Shown in pieces: positions 13,738 to 19,858 of a stretch of 21,266 bases of DNA. This DNA is from DATKSS01 sp049582065. Lineage in GTDB: Bacteria > Chloroflexota > Dormibacteria > Dormibacterales > Dormibacteraceae. A program made the translations under genes and the position numbers. The first letter of the stretch is position 1. The number at the start of each line of letters is the position of its first letter. A model generated the notes under the pieces. The model was not told the origin of the DNA. It did not search any database and was given only the letters and a program-made list of their open reading frames with translations. The stretch is taken from contig JBAUTF010000036.1 in the NCBI GenBank assembly GCA_049582065.1, positions 1 through 21,266 on the forward strand, written 5' to 3'.

Positions 13738-14215
13738 GACCGAGTACGTCATCGAGCCGGGCAAGCAGGAGATCATCTCGACCACCGTTCTGGATGCCCC
13801 CCGGGAGCTCGTCTTCCGGGCTTACACGGACCCGAAGCTGTTCGCTCGCTGGTGGGGTCCGCGGCGGTACGAGAACGAGATCGTCAAGTTCGACTCCCGG
13901 GCGGGAGGTGAATGGCGCGTGATCCAGCGCGGCGCAGACGGCAGCGAGCACGGGTTCCACGGCGTCAACCACGACGTTGTGGCGCCGGAACGCATCTGCC
14001 AGACATTCGAGTACGAAGGGTTTCCGGGACACGTCGCGCTCCAGACCGCGACCTTCGAGGCTCTCGGCAACAAGACGAAGGTCGTTGCGCACGTTGTCTT
14101 CCAGTCACTGATGGACCGGGATGGGATGGTCGCGTCGGGCATGCAGGAGGGCGCCGACGAGTCGGTGGAGCGCCTGGCCGAGCTGCTCGAGGAGATGAAG
14201 GTAAGCGGGAGCTAG
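13730..14215 (+). CDS. SRPBCC/AHSA1-domain protein paired with ArsR
   Basis: A 161-residue single-domain protein of the START/Bet v1-like SRPBCC superfamily, AHSA1 branch. Typical elements are the N-terminal strand with TTVLDAPRELVFRAYTDPKLFARWWGP, AGGEWRVIQRG, FHGVNHDVVAPERICQTFEYEG and a long C-terminal helix (MQEGADESVERLAELLEEMK). Such proteins enclose a hydrophobic pocket; in ArsR-linked operons the ligand is generally unknown. ATG 13730 is chosen because AAGGAGG lies 5 bases before it and it overlaps the arsR stop by 8 bases. An earlier in-frame ATG at 13709 with GAGGAG upstream would add seven residues. A short hairpin follows the stop. Confidence 0.9.
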   Translation: MPETEYVIEPGKQEIISTTVLDAPRELVFRAYTDPKLFARWWGPRRYENEIVKFDSRAGGEWRVIQRGADGSEHGFHGVNHDVVAPERICQTFEYEGFPGHVALQTATFEALGNKTKVVAHVVFQSLMDRDGMVASGMQEGADESVERLAELLEEMKVSGS

Positions 14216-14240
14216 CGATTTTCGCGAACGTCGCCGGGAT

Positions 14241-14258
14241 GGCGGGCTGAGGCCCGCC
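14241..14258. terminator. Hairpin between convergent SRPBCC and cNMP-binding genes
   Basis: GGCGGGC (14241-14247) and GCCCGCC (14252-14258) form a perfect 7-bp stem with a TGAG loop. It lies 25 bases after the SRPBCC stop and 14 bases beyond the end of the convergent gene. Only TT follows, so it is a weak terminator candidate for either direction. Confidence 0.5.
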
Positions 14259-14272
14259 TTCCGGCCGGCGTC

Positions 14273-14671
14273 CTACTGGTCGGATTCGGCCTGCCGCACC
14301 CGCCGGCTAAGGATCTGCAGAAGCCGGTAGGCGACGTCCGGGTGCTCCTTCAGGAACGGCTTGAAGTTCCACTCCGGGATGGTCGCCAGCGTGACGTCGC
14401 TGTCCGCGGTGATGGTCGCGCTTCGCCCGTCGTGGTCGAGGAGCGCCATCTCTCCGAATGAGTGGCCCGGGCCGAGCTTGCGCGTCTTGCCCTGGACGGT
14501 CTTCACCGAGACCGTGCCATCTGTGATGATCATGAATCCGACCCCGCCCTCGCCCCGCACGACGATCTCGTGCCCTGCGGGGTGATTGACGGTCTTCATC
14601 TGCTTTTCGATCGAGCGGACCTCGGATTCGGGCAGACCTTCGAAGAGCTTGGCTGACTTGAGATCGAGCAC
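14273..14671 (-). CDS. Stand-alone cyclic nucleotide-binding domain protein (Crp-type, no HTH)
   Basis: A 132-residue single cNMP-binding domain. The beta roll has HPAGHEIVVRGEGGVGFMIITDGTVSV, then the phosphate-binding cassette HSFGEMALLDHDGRSATI with the Glu and Arg that contact the cyclic phosphate and ribose in Crp. The end is a helix (FLKEHPDVAYRLLQILSRRVRQ) corresponding to Crp's dimerisation helix. No helix-turn-helix follows, so it is not a Crp-type activator by itself. The open frame continues to 14896, but its extra 75 residues are Arg-rich and overlap the divergent hydrolase gene. GTG 14671 is preferred: it lies 6 bases after TACTAT, which has TTGTGG 17 bases upstream. Confidence 0.85.
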   Translation of the reverse strand: MLDLKSAKLFEGLPESEVRSIEKQMKTVNHPAGHEIVVRGEGGVGFMIITDGTVSVKTVQGKTRKLGPGHSFGEMALLDHDGRSATITADSDVTLATIPEWNFKPFLKEHPDVAYRLLQILSRRVRQAESDQ

Positions 14672-14677
14672 GTCCAG

Positions 14678-14706
14678 ATAGTATTCGCCCGCAGCCGAAG
14701 CCACAA
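14678..14706 (-). promoter_or_regulatory. Probable leaderless promoter of the cNMP-binding gene
   Basis: On the minus strand, TTGTGG (14706-14701), a 17-base spacer and TACTAT (14683-14678) are followed after 6 bases by GTG 14671. This decides the start of the 132-residue protein. Confidence 0.5.
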
Positions 14707-14799
14707 GGTTCTGATCGGCGTCCAGGCCGTACTGCTCGGCACATGCGGGCCGTTTGACCCTGACCCCCGAGCCGCTCCGGCGCGAGGCTGTAGGCGAAC

Positions 14800-15744
14800 A
14801 TGGAGACCTATGTCGTCGGACGCGACGAGGTCGGCACCGGGACGATCCGGCTAAGCGACGGGCGGCGCCTCGCCTACACCGAGCGCGGAGACCCATCGGG
14901 CGTGCCGGTCATCCACCACCACGGCATGCCCGGGTCGCGGCTCGAGCACGAAGCAGAATCCGATTTCTATCGATCCCTCGGGGTTCGCGTGATCACCCCC
15001 GACCGTCCTGGCTACGGGCTGTCCGACCCGCACGCGGACCGCCGGCTGCTCGACTGGCCGCGCGACGTGCTCGAGCTGGCGGACGTCCTCGGCCTGGAGC
15101 GCTTCGGAGTCACGGCGCTGTCCGGCGGCGGAATCTACGCGCTGGCCTGCGCCGCGGCCATTCCCGACCGGATCATCGAGGTCGCCGTCACCGGCTGTCC
15201 GGGGCCGATGCAGCGCCCTGGCGCGATGGCAGGGATGCGCCTGGCGACTCGGGTGGGGGTGTGGCTGGGAGCGTGGGCTCCGTGGGTGCTCGACCTGGGC
15301 GCCACGGCCGTGGCCGCCGTGGTCCGCCGCTACCCGCGCTTCGTCGTGGCGCAGGCGAACCGGGACAAACCACCGGCCGATGTGCGGTGGCTGTCCATGC
15401 CTTCGGTCATGGGCGGTGCGGCCGAGACACTCCAGGAGGCGCTGCGCTTCGGCGCGTGGGGCTACGTTCAGGACATCTGCGCGCTCGCGCGACCCTGGGG
15501 ATTCCCGCTGGACGGCATCCGAGTGCCTGTACGGCTGTGGCACGGCGACCTCGACACCGTGATCCCGCTGCAGCACGGCAAGTACCTTGCGTCGGTCATC
15601 CCCGGAGCGACACTGCAGGTCTGCCCGGGCGAGGCGCACATGCTCCTTTGGAATCACCTGGCCGAGGTGCTGCTCGGCGCCGCTGGCATGAGTCCCCTCG
15701 CGGCCGGGCCGTTGGCCTCTCGCTTCTCACACGCGCCGGCCTGA
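14800..15744 (+). CDS. Alpha/beta hydrolase
   Basis: A 314-residue alpha/beta-hydrolase-fold enzyme. Oxyanion-hole region HHGMPGSR (40-47), DRPGYGLSD (68-76), nucleophile elbow ALSGGG with Ser108, a helical cap over about 135-215, acid Asp252 in HGDLDTVIP, and catalytic His280 in PGEAHML. The triad is complete. The elbow starts with Ala instead of Gly (AxSxG), as in many esterase-like members. There is no signal peptide, so it is cytosolic. The substrate cannot be told from sequence. The ATG at 14800 lacks a clear Shine-Dalgarno or -10. The universal stress gene follows 34 bases later and may be co-transcribed. Confidence 0.9.
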   Translation: METYVVGRDEVGTGTIRLSDGRRLAYTERGDPSGVPVIHHHGMPGSRLEHEAESDFYRSLGVRVITPDRPGYGLSDPHADRRLLDWPRDVLELADVLGLERFGVTALSGGGIYALACAAAIPDRIIEVAVTGCPGPMQRPGAMAGMRLATRVGVWLGAWAPWVLDLGATAVAAVVRRYPRFVVAQANRDKPPADVRWLSMPSVMGGAAETLQEALRFGAWGYVQDICALARPWGFPLDGIRVPVRLWHGDLDTVIPLQHGKYLASVIPGATLQVCPGEAHMLLWNHLAEVLLGAAGMSPLAAGPLASRFSHAPA

Positions 15745-15778
15745 CACTCCGATCATCACGACTGGAGGTGTAACGAGA

Positions 15779-16234
15779 ATGTTCAATCACATCATGGTCG
15801 CCCTCGACGGGTCGACCTACTCGCTCCGTACCGTGCCGACTGCGATCGAGCTGGCCAAGAAATTCGGCGGCGACCTCTTTGTCCTGCACGTCAGCGAACA
15901 CGACCGCGGCCGAGCGGCGGTCTATTCGCTCGAGAGCCCCGCGGAAGCCACACGCCTGGTCGCGGACGCTGTCGAGAAGGCCCGCGACGCTGGAGTCAAG
16001 GTCTCAGGTGAGGTCCGCGACGCGGCCGCTCAGCACGCCGCGCACACGATCGTCGAGGTGGCGACCGCGAAAGGCGTTGACCTGATCGTCATGGGATCGC
16101 GCGGGCTGTCCGACGTCCAGGGCTTCTTCCTGGGCAGCGTGACCCACAAGGTCATCCAGACCGCCAAGATCCCGGTGCTCGTCGACCACGCTCTGGTCGA
16201 GAGCCCGGCTCCCAAGAAGCCGGCCACCGTCTAG
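15779..16234 (+). CDS. Universal stress protein, UspA family
   Basis: A 151-residue single UspA domain. It starts with the usual IMVALDGST strand and ends with the ATP-binding motif MGSRGLSDVQGFFLGSVTHKV, fitting G-x2-G-x9-G-S of the ATP-binding subclass, followed by IPVLVDH. UspA proteins are cytosolic dimers linked to survival under starvation, hypoxia or other stress. The ATG 15779 has GGAGG (15764-15768) 10 bases upstream, one of the clearer ribosome sites here, so it is translated from a leadered transcript. The last dozen residues (SPAPKKPATV) look disordered. Confidence 0.95.
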   Translation: MFNHIMVALDGSTYSLRTVPTAIELAKKFGGDLFVLHVSEHDRGRAAVYSLESPAEATRLVADAVEKARDAGVKVSGEVRDAAAQHAAHTIVEVATAKGVDLIVMGSRGLSDVQGFFLGSVTHKVIQTAKIPVLVDHALVESPAPKKPATV

Positions 16235-16237
16235 CGG

Positions 16238-16243
16238 TACGAT
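16238..16243 (+). promoter_or_regulatory. Possible -10 box before the alcohol dehydrogenase gene
   Basis: TACGAT ends 10 bases before the GTG at 16254, directly after the stop of the stress-protein gene. The spacing equals that at clpP. No -35 is evident. Confidence 0.3.
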
Positions 16244-16253
16244 CCAGCCTCGG

Positions 16254-17243
16254 GTGGAGGCGATGGTTTTGCGCCGGCAGCGCGAGCCGCTTCAAGCGGC
16301 CGAGTTGCCGGTGCCCGAACCCGGGCCGGGGCAGGTTCTCATCGAGGTCACGGCTTGCGGGCTGTGCCGTACGGACCTGCATGTGGTCGACGGCGAGCTG
16401 GCCGATCCCAAGCTGCCCCTGGTGCCCGGCCACCAGGTGGTCGGCCGCGTGGTGGGCGCCGGAAGCGGCGCGAACGATTTGCCCTCCGGGACGCGCATCG
16501 GCGTGCCGTGGCTTGGTTGGACCTGTGGAGAATGCCGCTACTGCCGCGAAGGCCGCGAGAACCTTTGCGACCGCGCCCAGTTCACCGGCTACACGCTCGA
16601 CGGCGGATTCGCCCGGTACATGGTTGCCGACCGCCGCGCGTGCCTGGTGCTGCCCGAGCGCTATCCCGACCTCCAGGCCGCCCCGCTCCTGTGCGCCGGC
16701 CTGATCGGCTATCGATCCCTGCGCCTGGCGGGTGATGCGCGGCGCCTCGGGATCTACGGCTTCGGCGCGGCCGCCCACATCGTGGCCCAGGTGGCGGCGT
16801 ATCGCGGCCAGCGGGTTTTCGCCTTCACACGCCCTGGTGACGCGAAGTCGCAGCGCTTTGCGCTGGAGATCGGCGCGTCCTGGTCTGGATCCACCGACCA
16901 ATCACCGCCCGAAGAGTTGGACGCCGCCATCATCTTCGCGCCCGCGGGCGAGCTTGTGCCGATCGCGCTGCGACACGTGTGCAAGGGCGGGACGGTGGTC
17001 TGCGGCGGCATCCACATGAGCGACATCCCGAGCTTCCCGTACTCGATCCTGTGGGGAGAGCGAACCCTTCGCTCCGTGGCGAACCTCACGCATGCCGACG
17101 GCGAGGAGTTCTTGCGGCTCGCGCCAAAGATACCGATCAGGACCGAGATCGAGACGTTCGATCTGATCCAGGCCAACGAAGCGCTGTCGCGACTGCGGGC
17201 CGGCGATGTCCGGGGCGCCGCTGTGCTGTCGATCTCCGGCTAA
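16254..17243 (+). CDS. Zinc-dependent alcohol dehydrogenase (MDR superfamily)
   Basis: A 329-residue medium-chain NAD(P)-dependent dehydrogenase. Catalytic zinc ligands are Cys38 (GLCRTD), His60 (PGHQVVG) and Cys147 (LLCAGL). Structural zinc ligands are Cys91, 94, 97 and 105 (TCGECRYC, NLCD). The nucleotide-binding turn is IYGFGAAAH (about 167-175). The residue after His60 is Gln instead of the usual Glu. GFTRPGD-type and TLRSVANLTHADGEEFL segments resemble the group annotated as zinc-binding alcohol dehydrogenase family proteins. An alternative ATG at 16263 would remove three residues; GTG 16254 is kept because GGAGG lies too close to the ATG. It ends in a terminator and overlaps the recombinase gene by 4 bases. 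Confidence 0.93.
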   Translation: MEAMVLRRQREPLQAAELPVPEPGPGQVLIEVTACGLCRTDLHVVDGELADPKLPLVPGHQVVGRVVGAGSGANDLPSGTRIGVPWLGWTCGECRYCREGRENLCDRAQFTGYTLDGGFARYMVADRRACLVLPERYPDLQAAPLLCAGLIGYRSLRLAGDARRLGIYGFGAAAHIVAQVAAYRGQRVFAFTRPGDAKSQRFALEIGASWSGSTDQSPPEELDAAIIFAPAGELVPIALRHVCKGGTVVCGGIHMSDIPSFPYSILWGERTLRSVANLTHADGEEFLRLAPKIPIRTEIETFDLIQANEALSRLRAGDVRGAAVLSISG

Positions 17244-17260
17244 GCGCCGGCTTTTCTCTT
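17236..17260 (+). terminator. Rho-independent terminator of the dehydrogenase gene
   Basis: CCGGC (17236-17240) and GCCGG (17246-17250) form a short stem whose loop TAAGC holds the TAA stop codon. The tail CTTTTCTCTT follows. The terminator lies inside the 3' end of the convergent recombinase gene. Confidence 0.6.
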
Positions 17261-18172
17261 GTCGTCCAGGAACTGCTGGTAGAGGCGGTACGCCTCCAGC
17301 TTGCGGCTGTCGACGATCTTGGTATATCCCTGCAGGGTGTTCAGGTTCGCGTGGCCCAAAACCTCCTGGACCAGGCGCACGTCGCCGCCGGTCACCTCGA
17401 GCAGCGTCGTGGCGGCGGTGTGGCGCGCCACGTGCGGGGACTTGAAGGACCACGCGCCCAGCTGCTTGCGGATCTGGGTCACGATGTATCGCGCTCCGGT
17501 CGCGGTGAGCCGCCGTCGCCGGTCGTCCGCCGCCGACCGGTCGAAGTTGACGAACAGCGCCATGCACGCGTCCTCGCGCAGCGACAGGTATTCCTCGAGT
17601 GCGGCGCGCGCATCCGCGGTCAGGTAGACGGAGCGCTGCTTCGACCCTTTTCCGGTCACCACCAGCCGGTTGCCGGACCGCGGGAAGTCGGTGCGGTCGA
17701 GCGCCAGCGCCTCCGAGATGCGGCACCCAGTGCTGACCAGGAACTGGACCATCGCGCGGTCGCGCTTTTCGTGGATCGATTCGTGCGGCAGCGCGGCGAG
17801 CAGTCGCGTGAGCTCATCAGGGTCGATCGGTTTGGGCAGACGCTGCTCGACTTTGGGCAACGTGATGCCGTTGGACAGGTCCTTCTCGATGAGGTTCTCC
17901 TTGGCCAGCCAGCGCAGCCAGGACCGAATCGCGACCAGCGCGCGGGCGCGGGAGGCCGGGCTCTTCAGCTTCGCGGCCAGGTGTCGCTGGAAAGCGCGCA
18001 GGTCTTCGTGGCCGAGATCCTCGAGCTGCAGCGAATGGCCGTGCGCCGTCAGAAAACCGATCAGCCTGCGGATTTCTGCGTCGTATGCCCGGACCGTGTT
18101 CGGACTGCGGTTGGCTTCGAGTTGAAGCCAGCCGAGATATTCGGTGGCGGCGGCCTTCAGGTCGAGTGGCAT
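17240..18172 (-). CDS. Tyrosine recombinase, XerC/XerD type
   Basis: A 310-residue site-specific recombinase. Residues about 5-88 are the N-terminal SAM-like DNA-binding domain (SPNTVRAYDAEIRRLIGFL). The catalytic domain has the complete set: Arg151 (GCRISEAL), Lys175 (TGKGSKQR), His247-x-x-Arg250 (SPHVARHTAATTLL), His274 (VLGHANLNTLQ) and nucleophile Tyr283 (QGYTKI). Length and motif spacing match chromosomal XerC/XerD, which resolve chromosome dimers at dif, better than phage integrases. No tRNA, att repeat or phage gene is adjacent. The frame stays open to 18289, but ATG 18172 begins right before the folded domain. A dif partner site is not visible in the window. Confidence 0.92.
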   Translation of the reverse strand: MPLDLKAAATEYLGWLQLEANRSPNTVRAYDAEIRRLIGFLTAHGHSLQLEDLGHEDLRAFQRHLAAKLKSPASRARALVAIRSWLRWLAKENLIEKDLSNGITLPKVEQRLPKPIDPDELTRLLAALPHESIHEKRDRAMVQFLVSTGCRISEALALDRTDFPRSGNRLVVTGKGSKQRSVYLTADARAALEEYLSLREDACMALFVNFDRSAADDRRRRLTATGARYIVTQIRKQLGAWSFKSPHVARHTAATTLLEVTGGDVRLVQEVLGHANLNTLQGYTKIVDSRKLEAYRLYQQFLDDKRKAGA

Positions 18173-18194
18173 GTCGAGGCCGACTGCATGTTGC

Positions 18195-18200
18195 CATAAT
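18195..18200 (+). promoter_or_regulatory. -10 box upstream of the acyltransferase gene
   Basis: CATAAT (one mismatch to TATAAT) lies 9 bases before an in-frame GTG at 18210 and 27 bases before ATG 18228. It sits in the 55-base divergent gap next to the recombinase start. Confidence 0.45.
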
Positions 18201-18227
18201 CGAAAGCAAGTGGGGGCTCTTCGCGTC

Positions 18228-19025
18228 ATGAGTCCCAGCGGCGAGCTGGAACTCCCAAGCGACGACTTCGGCTTCGATCCAGAATTCACCGATCGGGTTC
18301 AGGGCATTGCGCTCTGGTTTTACCGAAACTATTGGCGGGTCGAGACCGAAGGCGTGCTCAACGTGCCCGCGCGCGGGCGCGCGCTGCTGGTCGCGAACCA
18401 TGCCGGCATCGTCCCCTACGACGGGGCGATGATCCGCACCGCGATCGTGGCCGAGCACCCGGTTCCGCGGCACGCGCGGATGTTGGTGGTGGATTGGGCT
18501 TTCGCCATGCCTTTCACCAACATGCTGCTGACCAAGACCGGCAACGTCCTCGCACATCCTGACAATGCGACGACGCTGCTCGAGCGCGATGAGCTGGTCG
18601 GGGTCTTTCCGGAAGGCGTGAAGGGCGCCGCCAAGCAATACCGCGACCGATATCGGGTTCGCCGCCTGGGACGCGGCGGTTTCGTGCAGGTCGCGCTCCG
18701 CACGGGCGCCCCGATCATCCCGGTGGCCGTGGTCGGGTCGGAGGAGCTCCACCCGGTCCTGGCGGACATCAGGCCGCTCGCGCGATTGCTTGGGCTTCCT
18801 ACAGTGCCGCTGACGCCGACCTTTCCCTGGTTCGGTCTCGCGGGACTGATCCCGCTGCCGTCGAAATGGTTCATCGCCTTCGGCAAGCCGATCGACGTGG
18901 CGCATTACGGCCCCGAGGCCGCCAACGACCCGCGCCTCGTGCTCGAGCTGAGCGAGCAGGTGCGCGAATGGATACAGGGCACGCTCCACCGGCTCTTGCC
19001 GCGACGACGGACCGTGTTCTTCTAG
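18228..19025 (+). CDS. PlsC-like lysophospholipid acyltransferase family protein
   Basis: A 265-residue acyltransferase of the LPLAT superfamily, which moves an acyl chain to a glycerolipid or similar acceptor at the inner membrane face. Motif I is LLVANHAGIVPYDGAM, where His and Asp are six residues apart instead of the classical four (HX4D), as I recall for the MGAT-like branch. Motif III is VFPEGVKGAAK, and motif IV is GFVQVALRTGAPIIPVAVVGSEE. A hydrophobic segment near IALWFYRNYW may anchor it. ATG 18228 has no Shine-Dalgarno. GTG 18210, six codons earlier and 9 bases after CATAAT, is a real alternative. The substrate is unknown. Confidence 0.88.
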   Translation: MSPSGELELPSDDFGFDPEFTDRVQGIALWFYRNYWRVETEGVLNVPARGRALLVANHAGIVPYDGAMIRTAIVAEHPVPRHARMLVVDWAFAMPFTNMLLTKTGNVLAHPDNATTLLERDELVGVFPEGVKGAAKQYRDRYRVRRLGRGGFVQVALRTGAPIIPVAVVGSEELHPVLADIRPLARLLGLPTVPLTPTFPWFGLAGLIPLPSKWFIAFGKPIDVAHYGPEAANDPRLVLELSEQVREWIQGTLHRLLPRRRTVFF

Positions 19026-19081
19026 TGCGCGCCATGTCCATGACGCATGGTTTGCGGGGTGGCGCTGTTAGCCCTTCTTCG

Positions 19082-19729
19082 ATGATCAACCGATCGCTCG
19101 CGATCGTCGCTGCACTGCTTGCGGCAGCCGCTTGCGGAGGATCCGGAAGCACTGCTGGCTCAACGGGACCTACGGCCTCGAGCGTGGCCGTGCAGCCGGC
19201 AGACCTGCCCGCCGGCATGGTGAGGTGCGACCTGTCCGGCGACATCGACAGCTTCCTGGCCAAAGAGAAGAGCCAGGACCAGAACACGTACACGTCCACC
19301 AGCACCGACTGGACCGCGCTCAAGAGCGGCGGTGCGACGGCTGCATCCACGGCCTTTTACGCCGACAACGCCGCGCACTGCACAGCGATCAAGAGCAGCG
19401 GATATGCCATCGGCACGGCGAGCTACAAGCTCGCAGTCAACTTCGTGACGCAGTTCAAGGACGAGCAGAGCGCGACCAATGCGTATGCGAACGACTCGAT
19501 CTTCGGTTTCAAGACGACGGAGCTGCGGACCGGAGGCCTGGGCCTCGTCGAGGGGACGGCCACGGGACTCACGGCCAACTCACTCGTGATCAGCGCACCG
19601 ATATCGAACCAGTACTTCTACATCGCGATGTGGCAGAACAAGACGTTCGTGGTCATCCTCGCGATCCTCAATGTGGATGCGACCGCCAGCAAGAAGGTCG
19701 CCACCCAGGAGAACGGCCGGATCAAATAG
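19082..19729 (+). CDS. Exported, probably lipid-anchored protein of unknown function (paralogue of the gene at the right edge)
   Basis: A 215-residue exported protein. The N-terminus MINRSLAIVAALLAAAACGG is a signal peptide ending in a lipobox-like AAAC with Cys18. The -3 residue is Ala, not Leu, so lipidation is likely but not certain. A Ser/Thr/Gly-rich linker follows (about 19-35), then a folded domain with two cysteines (VRCDLSG, AAHCTAI) and C-terminal strands FVVILAILNVDATA. It is clearly homologous to the truncated gene at 20833-21266. In-frame ATGs at 19034 and 19040 exist, but starting at 19082 gives a normal signal peptide. A perfect hairpin follows the stop. The function is unknown; the amidase next door suggests the cell envelope. 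Confidence 0.78.
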   Translation: MINRSLAIVAALLAAAACGGSGSTAGSTGPTASSVAVQPADLPAGMVRCDLSGDIDSFLAKEKSQDQNTYTSTSTDWTALKSGGATAASTAFYADNAAHCTAIKSSGYAIGTASYKLAVNFVTQFKDEQSATNAYANDSIFGFKTTELRTGGLGLVEGTATGLTANSLVISAPISNQYFYIAMWQNKTFVVILAILNVDATASKKVATQENGRIK

Positions 19730-19739
19730 CGCCTTACGT

Positions 19740-19759
19740 GGCAACCCCTTCTGGTTGCC
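19740..19759 (+). terminator. Hairpin after the lipoprotein-like gene
   Basis: GGCAACC (19740-19746) and GGTTGCC (19753-19759) form a perfect 7-bp stem with loop CCTTCT, 10 bases after the stop. The following TCTCATATACTT is moderately T-rich and contains the -10 box of the next gene, so terminator and promoter abut. Confidence 0.55.
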
Positions 19760-19764
19760 TCTCA

Positions 19765-19770
19765 TATACT
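19765..19770 (+). promoter_or_regulatory. -10 box of the amidase promoter
   Basis: TATACT is one mismatch from consensus. A leaderless start would fall near 19777-19781, yet no ATG, GTG or TTG in the amidase frame lies there; ATC at 19781 is in frame. No -35 is evident. Confidence 0.5.
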
Positions 19771-19858
19771 TGCCGGGCCGATCGCAAACGCCCGCAACGT
19801 CCCAATACGCACTCGGCGCCGGCGGGGGCCTTCGCCCCTCCTTCGCACAGCGCTCGCT

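Noticed and set aside
17240..18172. Recombinase as the integrase of a mobile island
   Set aside because: No att repeats, adjacent tRNA, phage or transfer genes are seen, and its length and motifs fit chromosomal XerC/D. The tRNA-Arg at 20748-20823 is 2.5 kb away with no duplicate 3' end seen.
16979..18199. 406-codon plus-strand open frame opposite the recombinase
   Set aside because: It is a shadow of the dehydrogenase 3' end and of the recombinase, whose catalytic residues are all intact in the other frame.
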